Source: Spirogloea muscicola
Lineage: Eukaryota; Streptophyta; Zygnematophyceae; Spirogloeales; Spirogloeaceae
DNA length: 60,049 bases
NCBI GenBank assembly: GCA_009602725.1
Contig: WELB01000194.1
Span: 75,567 to 135,615, forward strand
Direction: 5' to 3'
This document shows positions 50,825 to 60,049 of this stretch, piece after piece. Each line of letters opens with the position of its first letter. The stretch's first letter is position 1. The notes beneath the pieces were generated by a model. It ran no database searches. It was not told where the DNA came from and saw only the letters and a program-made list of their open reading frames with translations. The translations under genes were made by a program, and so were the position numbers.

Positions 50825-51830
50825 AGAGGGGCACAATCCAGACTGGTTACGGCAGTGGAAGACGAACGCCGCAGAAGGTTGAGGAGGCTGACAGAGATTC
50901 AGAACAAACCAAGGAGCTTGGCAAGACTTACTTCTCTGGCCACATCTGGTGCCACTGACTGGATCACCTCACCCCCCGTCGCCAACGCCTTCAGCATCAG
51001 CTCCGAGGCCTTTCGGACATGGCTTCAACTCTTCCTCGGCCTCCCACTGCCTGATTGGGGTGCGCCAGTGCGAGTGCGGCTTCCGTGCAGAGGGTGCTGT
51101 GCTCGCCACTCACATGCTGAGATGCCCCACTGGACCAGAAATGGTGGGCATTCACAACCTCCTTCGCGATGCCCTGGCGGGCTTGATGCGCGACGCCGGC
51201 TACCGTGCGGTCGTGGAAATCAACAATATCAAGCCTATCACCACGGACGCCCAGGGACGTTATCATTGCCGCACACTTGACATTGAGGGCGTGCAACCTG
51301 GTGGAGGACCACGGGCCCTGGTCGACGTTGTTGTTGCGGAGGCATATAAAGGCCCACCGTCAACACACATTGCTGGGCACGCAGTGGGCGGAGCAGAACA
51401 AAGAAAACTGCGGCATTACTCCGATTACCCCCAATGCGATCAACTCCTGCCAGCTGCAATTGACATCTTGGGCTGTCTGGGTCCTCGCTTCCACACTCTG
51501 CTTCAAAACATTGCCAATCTAGGCTACACTCGACGTGCAGATGTGTTTCCGGCTGAGATGGGCTTGCCAGCTGCATATCTGTCGCTCGTGCGACGACGAG
51601 TTTCGGCCTGTTTGCAGCGTGCTCAGGCTAGTGCCTTGCACCAGAAAGCTGGGCGAGCTCTAGTAGGTGGCAGAAGGGCTCCGTTCCTGGCATCTAGTAT
51701 TCATGCATCGAGTAGTGACCTTTATGTTTTGACCCGTGGTTGTTGAGCGGGTCAATCTGCTGTAGGTTATGCAGATCTTCAGATGTGCTTGCCTTTGTAC
51801 CTGGCCATTTGGCCTACATCTCTTTCTAAT
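50825..51830 (+). mobile_element. LINE-C, near-intact knuckle and endonuclease to 3' end
   Basis: The text begins AVEDERRRRLRRLTEIQNKP and RLTSLATSGATDW, then after one frame change near 51045 continues open to 51746. The knuckle is CECGFRAEGAVLATHMLRC (51069-51125), with IHNLLRDALAGLMRDAGYR and RTLDIEGVQPGGGPRALVDV (D-x14-D, 51279-51326). The C-terminal repeat region follows (HYSDYPQCDQLLPAAIDI; GLPAAYLSLVRRRVSACL; HQKAGRALVGGRR). A stop inside the hairpin loop and the UTR with 'gtgcttgcctttgtac' end it. It has no RT domain. It is the best template for describing the LINE-C 3' half. Confidence 0.85.
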
Positions 51831-51977
51831 ACACGGTTTCTATGGGCGAGCACCCCTTCTTTTATTGGGCTGGCCAATCCCAGCGATCGCTCTCTACTTT
51901 CGGGCCGTGAAAAGCGCCTTTCTGCCACTTATTCCTCCTGCCACTGCTGCTGCCCAACTCCTCCTGCGGCTCCATAA

Positions 51978-52805
51978 GTGGAAGCAGGACAGGTCGACAA
52001 GAAGAAAGAAAGAAAGTGCTCGCCCGTCGAGGATAGGGGCTGGAAAAGCAAGCCGTCCAGGTGTCGCTTCGCTCCGCCCACCAGGAGCTGCTCGCGGCGC
52101 ACCCGGACCTCAGGCCAGGCGGTCTCCTTTGCGCACCTCGCGCACACCGCTGACCTGCGCGTCCAAGCGCGCTTCGCGGCCGTGGTCGACAAGGCCGCCT
52201 ACACCACCGCCGTGCTGCAGCTCCCCGAGGCCGACCTGCGCGGGCGGGCGAGACTTCAATTGGCCTCCTCCCCTGGGGTAGCGGTGTGGCTTCAGGCCCT
52301 CTCCATCACTGATTCCCAGGGTCGCCATCACCGTCGCACCCTGGACATTGTGGGTGTACAACCTGGCGGAGGCCCACGAGCCTTGGTGGATGTGGTGGTG
52401 ACCGAGACATACAAGAGTTCCGCTTCCACACACATTGCTGGCCATGCAGTGGGAGGTGCTGAGCAGAGAAAGCTCCGACAGTACTCTGACTACCCCCGCA
52501 GCGACCACCTTCTCCCGGCCGCAATCGACACTTTCGACTGCTTGGGTCCTCGCTTCCATACCCTACTTGAGAACATAGCGAGTCTGGGATATGCACGATG
52601 CGAGGATATGCTTCCAGCCCAGATGGGTATGCCGGCTGCCTACCTGTCATTTTTGCGACGTCGAGCTTGTCTGCAGCGAGCTCAGGCTCATGCGTTGCAT
52701 CAGAAAGCTGGTCGAGCCTTGGCTGGTAGTTCGAGAGCTTGTCGATTGCCATCCGGTATTCGAGCATCAGTTAGCGACCTCTATGTGCTGACTCGTGGTT
52801 ACTGA
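51978..52805 (+). mobile_element. In-frame LINE-B/LINE-C chimera
   Basis: One 275-codon frame starts in a hairpin module, passes through LINE-B text (SFAHLAHTADLRVQARFAAV; AYTTAVLQLPEADLRGRARL), and switches at about 52305 to LINE-C text. The LINE-C part begins TDSQGRHHRRTLDIVGVQPG and runs to SDLYVLTRGY with its stop. The knuckle of both families is lost at the switch, while the endonuclease D-x14-D is kept. The LINE-C UTR extends to about 52890. Confidence 0.75.
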
Positions 52806-52904
52806 GCGGGTCGGCTTAGCAGCAGGTGACGTGCATTTGTCAATGTGCTTGCCTTTGTACTTGGCCACACATGGCCTCCCCATCTCTTGACACACGCCTT
52901 ATCT

Positions 52905-53280
52905 CCATCAATGACGCCCTCACTCTCCCCGATGAGGTATTTCGCACTGCCGTCCACCGGCTCCTGGGACTGCCGCCTCCATGTCTCCAGGGTGTGCGTC
53001 AGTGAGTATGCGGCGAGCGAGGGGCCGAGTCTGGGGAGCTGGCCGCTCATGTTCTGCGCTGCGCCCACAGCGGCGAGCGGACAGCGGCCCACGACCGCCT
53101 CCGCGCTGCGATGCATGGCATCCTGGTGGAGGCTGGCTTCTCGGTGGCAGCGGAGCACTCCGGCGTCATGCCGCTCCAGGAAAAGGCCGACGGTCTCCAC
53201 GCCCGTCCGGTAGACCTGGTGGCCCCCCCCACAGGCCGGCGGGCCGTCTTCTCCTGGACGTGGTGACCACCGACGCATAG
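52905..53280 (+). mobile_element. LINE-B knuckle and endonuclease fragment
   Basis: It reads INDALTLPDEVFRTAVHRLL, a knuckle with a stop just inside (QCVC of the long copy is broken by TGA near 53002), HVLRCAHSGERTAAHDRL, and a frameshifted VDLVAPP ... LLDVV region. It starts directly after a LINE-C UTR and ends against an inverted LINE-B UTR at 53281. Confidence 0.7.
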
Positions 53281-54205
53281 AAGAAAGTGCTCGCCCATTG
53301 AGAATAGGGGCTGGAACAACCAGCCCGAAAAAGAATGAAAAGAGTACGAGAAGGGGGCCAGGGGAAGCGCTAAGTAACAGAAACAAAGCTGCTACGAGAC
53401 ACTCAGTAACCCCTGCTAAGCAGCCGCAGATCAGAGATGCTGGGCTCCTGGAAGTGGGTCCCCTGGCCAGAGCCAGAGGCAGCAGCGAGGGCTCTGCCGG
53501 CACGAAGGTGCAGCGCCCGGGCCATGGACCTCTGCAGCGAGACGGCCAGGCGCATTCGATACACTTGCGCCAGCGACCCGGCTGCAGGGAAGTCAACCGG
53601 CTCCCCATGGAAGCGCCGGGCGATGGTGTGGCGGGCGAGCTGGGTGAGCAGCTCGAGCCACCGAGCGCCCAGCGCCCCATGTGTGTCGATGGCCAACGGG
53701 AAGAACTCGTCGACGCATACGACCGCTCACACCCAGCCCAATGTGCCACCAAGGCTGGGTATGCGGTCGCCTGCGCCGCTCGGGCTAAAGAGCTCAAGTA
53801 CGCCGACCATCCGCGGGAAGACGAATTCTTCCCGTTGGCAATTGACACCCATGGGGCGCTGTGCGCTCGGTGGCTCGAGCTGCTCACCCAGCTCGCCTGC
53901 CACACCATCGCCCGTCGCTTCCATGGGGAGCCGGTAGACTTTCCTGCAGCCAGGTCGCTGACGCAAGTGTACCGTATGCGCCTGGCCGTCGCGCTGCAGA
54001 GGTCTATGGCCCGTGCGCTGCACCTTCGTGCCGGCAGAGTCCTCGCTGCTGCCTCTGGCTCTGGCCAGGGGACCCACTTCCAGGAGCCTAGAATCTCTGA
54101 TCCACGGCTGCTTAGCAGGGGTTACTGAGTCATTTGTAGCTGCTTTGTTTCTTTGTGTGCTTGTTTTTTTTAGCGCTTCCCCTGGCCCCCTTCTCGTACT
54201 TTGTT
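53281..54205. repeat. LINE-B foldback: two C-termini tail-outward
   Basis: 53281-53700 is a minus-strand copy (UTR then C-terminus, coding end at 53403). 53707-54205 is a plus-strand copy (C-terminus then UTR, stop at 54128). Their last about 97 residues differ at only a handful of positions (IDTHGALGARWLELLTQLAR against IDTHGALCARWLELLTQLAC). The arms are about 400 bases with about 110 bases between them, so a transcript or single strand could fold back. Confidence 0.75.
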
Positions 54206-54339
54206 CAAGAAGAAAGCTTGGCCAGATTGACTGGTGGCTGTGATAGGCCAGCCCAGAGGAGTGAACAAAGCGTGAGAAGTCGACAAGGCCCCCATCGGCA
54301 CACCGGCCCTCCTCTTAATACACACTCCTTTCTTCTCAC

Positions 54340-55940
54340 CCAGTACTCAGAAATCGGTTAGCGACCTTCATGTATTGACCCGTGGTTACTGAGCGGGTCA
54401 ATCTGCTGTAGGTGATGTACGTCTTTAGATGTGCTTGCCCTTTGTACTTGGCCATTTGGCCTTTGTTTATTTCAAATACACGATACTTTCCTTCTCATAG
54501 CATCTTCAGGCCCCTTCGTAGCCCTAAAACGGTGAGCTTAGCGTCTTAGGCCCCTCCGTCAGTTGGCCCCTCCGAACCTTTGTCAATTCTTTTCGGGCTG
54601 GCCTTTCAGAGCCCTTGCCCCCAGTAGAAGTCACCTTCATCCTCCCTGCAGGCATCCCTTCCCACACGAATGGGCGGCCTGGGCTGCCGTTCACTTGCAC
54701 AGCAGGCAGCCTTTTTCGGTTGCTGGCACCAGGTTGCCTCCCTCCTCCCCTTGAGCTTATGGTGTCTGGTGGGCCCTGCAGCCGAGGTGGAGGAAGGCTC
54801 CTTCGTATTCCAAGTGCACTTGAGGAGCATCCGGGAGTCAGCTATCTGCTCCTTCCCCTCCCTGCAACCCCTCCTCACCCCCTTCTCAGCGCTGGCCTAA
54901 GCACTGGACAAAGCGGCACAGGCCAGACTCGTTGCTGCAGTTGAGGACGAGCGTCGCATGTCGCTGAGGACGATGCCAGATATCAGGACCAAGCCAAGGA
55001 GTCTGGCACGTTTCACATCACTCGCAACAACTGGGGCAACGGACTGGCTCACAACGCACGCCATCCACAACGCTTTCAGATCAGCCACGCGGCATTCCGG
55101 ACGCGGAACAGCTAAACAGCTGTCGCTTCTCCAGCTGTTCCTCGGCCTACCCCAGACCTGCCTGATTGGAGTAACTCAGTGTGAGTGCGGCTTCCGTGCT
55201 GATGGCGGCGACCTTGCCACCCCACATGCTGCGGTGTCCCACAGGCCCGGAGGTGGTGGGCGTCCATAACCTCATATGGGACACCCTGGCGGGCCTAAAG
55301 TGCGACGCTGGCTACCGCGCCAATGTGGAAGTGAGCAATGTAATGCCCATCATTACGGATTCCCAGGGACGCCATCACCGTCGCACCCTGGACATTGTGG
55401 GTATACAACCTGGCGGTAAGCCACGCGCCTTTGTGGATGTGGTGGTGACGGAGGAATACAAGAGTTCCGCTTCGACGCACACTGCTGGCCACGCAGTGGG
55501 AAGTGCTGAGCGGAAAAAGCTCCGACACTTTTCTGACTACCCCGCAGCGATCACCTCCTACCGGCGGCAATCGACACTTTCGGCTGCATGGCCCTCGCTT
55601 CCACACCTTACTGCAGAATATTGCAAGCTTGGGATACGCCGGACGTGAGGATATGCTTCCAGCTCAGATGAGCATACCGGCAGCATACTTGTCATTCTTG
55701 CGTCGTCAAGTGTCAGCTTGTCTGCAGCGAGCTCAGGCTCATGCGTTGCATCAGAAAGCTGGTCAAGCCTTAGCTGGTAGCCCAAGAGCTTGTTGATTGC
55801 CGTCCGGTATTCGGGTATCAATTAGCGACCTCTATGTGCTGACTCGTGGTTACTGAGCGGGTCAGCTTAGCAGCAGGTGATGCATATTTGTCAATGTGCT
55901 TGCCTTTGTACTTGGCCACACATGGCCCTCCATCTCTTAA
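54340..55940 (+). mobile_element. LINE-C tail scrap and a second long LINE-C copy
   Basis: 54340-54480 is a LINE-C end with the hairpin ATTGACCCG/CGGGTCAAT (54374-54402) and UTR. From about 54890 a longer copy begins. It shows RSLARFTSLATTGATDWLT, QCECGFRADGGDLAT, then in another frame HMLRCPTGPEVVGVHNL, RTLDIVGIQPGGKPRAFVDV, and frame-scrambled terminal modules to a stop near 55854 and UTR to 55940. At least three frameshifts make it a pseudogene. Confidence 0.75.
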
Positions 55941-56094
55941 TACACACACATTCTTCCAGTTTAAGAAATGGCACTCCCAATGGAAGCAAGGGCTGCGACG
56001 TGGGAGAGCCACTTTTTCTCACCCCTGCCAACTCTCCCTGCTACTGTAGCTGCCTCATTCCTCTGGCAGCTATGGAGAAAGAAGAAAGAAAAAG

Positions 56095-56720
56095 AAAGTG
56101 CTCGCCCTTAGAGAAGAGGGGCTGGCAAAGCCAGCCCAAAAAGACTGGACAGGGCTCACCCATTGAGGATAGGGGCTGGAAAAGCATGGGCGAGCCCTTC
56201 TTTCTGGCAGCTCCAGAAGTGGACGTAGGTCGGGTCGACAAGGCCCCCTTTTCGTTGCACTGGGTGTTTTGTCTGAACAATGTATCGGCTTGAGTTGGCC
56301 ACTGTTTAGATTATTAGCACCGCGCGCCTTCTCCTTTCGCACTTTCTCCATCGCACTCCAGTCCAGCGGTCCATGGCCCACGCCTTGCATCTGCGTGCTG
56401 GCCGTGCTCTAGCTGCAGCCTCTGGCTTTCGTCAGGGGAAATGCTTTCTGGCTGCTAGTCTTTCTGATTTGCGGCTCCTTACTCGTGACTACTAAGTGAG
56501 TCAACCTGCCGGCCAAGCTCTGAGACAGCGATTTTGGCCCTTTCGGACTGTCATTTTGTTGGGGCTGAGCTGGCTGGTCACAGCCCTTGCACCCTTTTTG
56601 GGGAGAGCTACACTCAATTCTCCTTCAGAGGAAAAGATGCTTCAGGAGAGGTCGGTGGCTGGGAGAGGCCAGCCCAGGAAAAAGAAGCACAGGAGGAGCT
56701 TTGGAGGAGCTTACTTCTTT
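56095..56720. mobile_element. Hairpin modules, non-coding repeat and LINE-A tail
   Basis: Two adjacent minus-oriented hairpin modules (56095-56180) include a perfect 'gggctggcaaagccagccc'. At 56270-56335 is the 'aacaatgtatcggcttg' repeat. A plus-strand LINE-A terminus (MAHALHLRAGRALAAASGF, SLSDLRLLTRDY) follows at 56345-56495. Further modules lie near 56560 and 56660. Confidence 0.65.
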
Positions 56721-56814
56721 CACTTCTCCTTATCTTTGCAGAACAAGCAGCTCTTCCGCCGGGAGGCGAGGGCTGCGACGAGCCAGCCCACAAAAGACCG
56801 GTACTGTTATGCAG

Positions 56815-57180
56815 TCGTGGCCCCTCGGCATCTTCGGCTGTTTAGGTTCTCGTTTCCTCAGCCTCCTTCAGAATATTGCCAATCTAGGCTACACACGACA
56901 TGCAGGTGTTCTCGGCTGAGATGGGCTTGCCAGCTGCATATCGGTCGTTCTTGCAACGACGAGTTTTGGCCTGTTTGCAGCGTGCTCAGGCTAATGCTTT
57001 GCACCAGAAAGCTGGGCGAGCTCTAGTTGGTGGCAGATGGGCTTCGTATCTGACATCTAGTATTCAGGCTTCGCTTAGCGACCTTCATGTTCTGACCCGT
57101 AGTTACTGAGCGGGTCAATCTGTAGGTTATGTAGGTCTTTAGATGTGCTTGCCTTTGTACTTGGCCAGTTGGCCTTCGTT
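56815..57180 (+). mobile_element. LINE-C 3' terminal fragment
   Basis: It encodes IFGCLGSRFLSLLQNIANLG, GLPAAYRSFLQRRVLACLQ and SDLHVLTRSY. The stop lies in a partly mismatched form of the usual hairpin (CTGACCCG with CGGGTCAA), and the UTR block follows. Confidence 0.75.
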
Positions 57181-58545
57181 TTGTTTCAAGTACGTAAATG
57201 ATGCTCCAGAAACTACGATTCAGGTACAGGGTCCAGGGTTCTCTCTGGACCTTGTCCAGTTTGGGGCTGACCTTCAGCAGCCGTCTCTGAAAGAGCCTTC
57301 TTTTCTTTACACACGTAAGTGTTTCTTCTTTTCATCTGTAAAAACCACCTCGAGGAAGAACTTCTGATGTGCACCTAAACATATGAAGTATACATCAATT
57401 GCAGCGCTCTCGAACTTTGATTAGTCACCAGCGTGCTGGGCGGCTCAAGCCAGGCCACTGGCTTCCGTGGCGGTGCTCCAGCTTCCCAAATTAGCGTGTC
57501 AGTAAGTGCTCACTCGTTTGGGCCCCCTTCACAAGGCTTTCAGACTGTTACCTAATCCCCTTCGCAAAGGGCTTCGGTTTGTTTGCCCACATCCTCGTAC
57601 TGCCCGAAAGACAAGTTGACATGGTTTTGGCGTCCCTCTCATTCCATGTGCAACTGCACGTGCCTTCTGTCTTCTTGTGCTTGCCCACTTCCTCCACCAG
57701 CTTCGGTGGCCATGCTCCGGCTTCCCAAGTCATAGCCTGCCCGACCTGTTATGCTCACTCCTGTGCTTACTGAAGAGTCCCAAAGTTCCCTTTAGCCGGT
57801 GCTTTCGCCATGCTTCCCTGGCCCCTCTTAGCCTAGGGATCCACTCTGTTCCCAGTTGATTGCACTTCCTGCACCTTTTGCATGGAAGTGAGTTGGCTCA
57901 GCTTGGCTTCACTTCCATTTCATGCGCGTGCCGAGCCTTCTCTCTGGGCTGGCCATCCCTGCCCGCCCTCATCACTGGCGCTCGCTTACTTCCACTATGG
58001 GCTGCTGGGAATTAATAGTGGTCTCAAAATCCCTCCTCCAAAGTTGGGCCCTCCTCTGCGATAGCCCAAATCTTGGTTTGCATCTGCACCGCACGTGGCA
58101 CCAAGAAACTCTGTTGTTGCCTGTTAAGACAGCCATGACTGCCATGTTGGTGCAGAGTGCTATGTCATGCGCATCTTACTTAGTATAGGTACTAGGGGCC
58201 AGTTTCCAACTGAACTCTTGCTCTTTCTTTAGTCAACCTACAAAGGCACCAGTCAACAGCTAATGCAACAGGGGACCACAACATCACGTGTCATTGAAGT
58301 GGACATGACATGGAGCTTCATTGGCTGAGAGTGCAACTTGCACCAGATCCTGAAGCAAACCACAGCAAAAAGCTTAGGACTTGAAAGTAAATGAATGACA
58401 CAGACATGGGCAAGGAGGCTGCGAAGTCAAAGACAACCTTGACTCAGGCAGTTAATAATTGGTCACTGAAATGCAGCTTCTTGCAGCAACATGTGGAACC
58501 TCGAGCTGCAGCTCGTGGTTTGTTGTTCAGGGCTAACAGACTAAA
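57181..58545. other. Degraded repeats and LSM8 3' flank
   Basis: 57420-57530 is a reverse-complement relative of the non-coding repeat near 34995-35100 ('gccactggcttccgtggcgg'). 57900-57970 has a decayed 'catttcatgcgcg' block and a hairpin module. I see no gene. Confidence 0.5.
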
Positions 58546-59550
58546 TCAGTGCGAGACAGGCTTCAGAGGCTGCGCTTTGACTTGAGCAAGTTCTAGATTG
58601 GAGTCCAATTCCTCGTCAAGCTCCCCCACAACCGCACTGTTTTTATTGTGAATGCACAAAATAGTATCAGTATGGCATACACACCTCTCGTGTGACCCGC
58701 CTGTGACAAATACAGGCACACTTCCAAAGCACGTTATGATGGACTAGAGACCCCCACGATCCATGGAAACAATGCCCTCAGCTACACAGCCTGCTGATTG
58801 GTCGATTGCTGACTCACATATTGTCTCCTCGAATGATATACAGACCAAGCACAAGTTGCTCCACTCCTTGCTGTACACAGATGGGAGATGCAGAGCATCA
58901 GTTGCCATTCTTAATCAAGAACATGATCCTTTGCAGTCAAGGAAAGTAACAACCAAATGAAGAGGCTGATCTTCAAAGTACCTTGGTAGAGTATACGCGC
59001 TCATGCGACTCATCAAGAATCAAATTCGTCGCTTGATCAAAACCCCGTAGGTAACCCTACATCGTGTGCAGAACCGTCCTTACTGTAAGCGTGGATCAAA
59101 CATGACTCCTTGCACAAGCCGCCATAACGAGGCCTTCACAAGAGTCTTCATACCATAGCAAAAGGAGAAAAACTCTAGATAATGACTTGTATAGCACTGC
59201 ATGCATACGACTTGCCGACTGCCTTACCACAATGTTTCGCCCGTCGTTTGTGATAACAGATATCATCTCTGCAATGCAGATAATAGCTAGCCATCAGCAT
59301 TTGACGCCACCTGCTTATCCAACCCGAGTAATAACATTGGTAACAGTCGAAGGTTTACCAACCCACACGACGTCGTGAAGCAGGCAGAGATAGTCGACAG
59401 GCCTGAATGACTACTGGCTGGACAATCACAGAGCTTTCTCAATAAGGCTGTGGCTAGGTTGGAATACCACAAGATGGTATAGCAGTGATAGAGAAAGTCG
59501 ACGGGCTTACGGTCAACAAGAGGCTCCAGTCCCGTCTCCTTGCCCGACAT
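58546..59550 (-). CDS. LSM8: U6 snRNA-associated Sm-like protein LSm8
   Basis: LSm8 defines the nuclear LSm2-8 ring, which binds the 3' oligo(U) tail of U6 snRNA and supports spliceosome assembly. Five small exons (minus): 59550-59511, 59268-59228, 59056-58982, 58870-58818 and 58636-58546. They join in phase to 99 residues, the family size. The Sm fold is complete: GLEPLVDQMISVITNDGRNI (Sm1 start), GYLRGFDQATNLILDESHER, then Sm2 VLGLYIIRGDNIAVVGELDE. The C-terminal tail AQVKAQPLKPVSH is typical of plant LSm8. ATG 59550 gives the expected N-terminus and lies just inside GC-rich sequence. No single exon is longer than 31 codons, so the gene is easily missed. Confidence 0.96.

Positions 59551-60049
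<499 letters not shown>

Overview
This is nuclear DNA from a eukaryote, most probably a green alga of the chlorophyte (trebouxiophyte-like) kind. The genes carry many short GT-AG introns and encode plant-type proteins. First exons are very GC-rich with GCC runs, and TGTAA, the usual chlorophyte poly(A) signal, lies 0.2-0.8 kb after most plus-strand stop codons. I reconstructed exons by hand from reading frames, splice sites and family knowledge, with no searches, so family calls are firmer than start codons.

Layout. 611-3885 (+) encodes a glutaredoxin/DEP/DUF547 protein. 5422-8891 (+) encodes an organellar phenylalanyl-tRNA synthetase. 9395-11527 (-) encodes VTA1/LIP5, an ESCRT cofactor. A T-run/N-gap/A-run at 11531-12019 separates it from a divergent TBL/PMR5-type wall polysaccharide O-acetyltransferase (12020-13998, +). 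14631-16413 (-) encodes a Rho GDP-dissociation inhibitor. 19345-26061 (-) encodes condensin SMC2 in 19 exons. 27113-28993 (+) encodes a DEK_C/SWIB/SWIB chromatin protein. 38773-40863 (+) encodes a membrane-anchored MORN-repeat protein. 43174-43617 (+) encodes an 86-residue membrane/LEA-like protein. 44953-49756 (-) encodes a GT8 GAUT-type galacturonosyltransferase, and 58546-59550 (-) encodes LSM8. These are ordinary housekeeping, trafficking, chromatin and wall genes and do not form a pathway.

The accessory part is a graveyard of non-LTR retrotransposon 3' ends in two blocks (about 29.9-38.6 kb and 50.4-57.5 kb), with satellites at 1-215, 4.96-5.17 kb and 16.8-18.75 kb. Three families, named here LINE-A, -B and -C, share a CxC...HxxxC knuckle followed by D-x14-D, the layout of the restriction-like endonuclease of R2-type elements. 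All copies are 5'-truncated and many are inverted, nested or chimeric. They are interspersed with a much amplified 45-50 bp module carrying a GGGCTGG/CCAGCCC hairpin. LINE-C copies also carry a base-paired stem around their stop codon, with compensatory changes between subfamilies. These two RNA-structure signals are the most novel features.

Sequence quality fails at one kind of place: all four single Ns and all three T/A homopolymer tracts lie in or beside GC-rich gene 5' ends.
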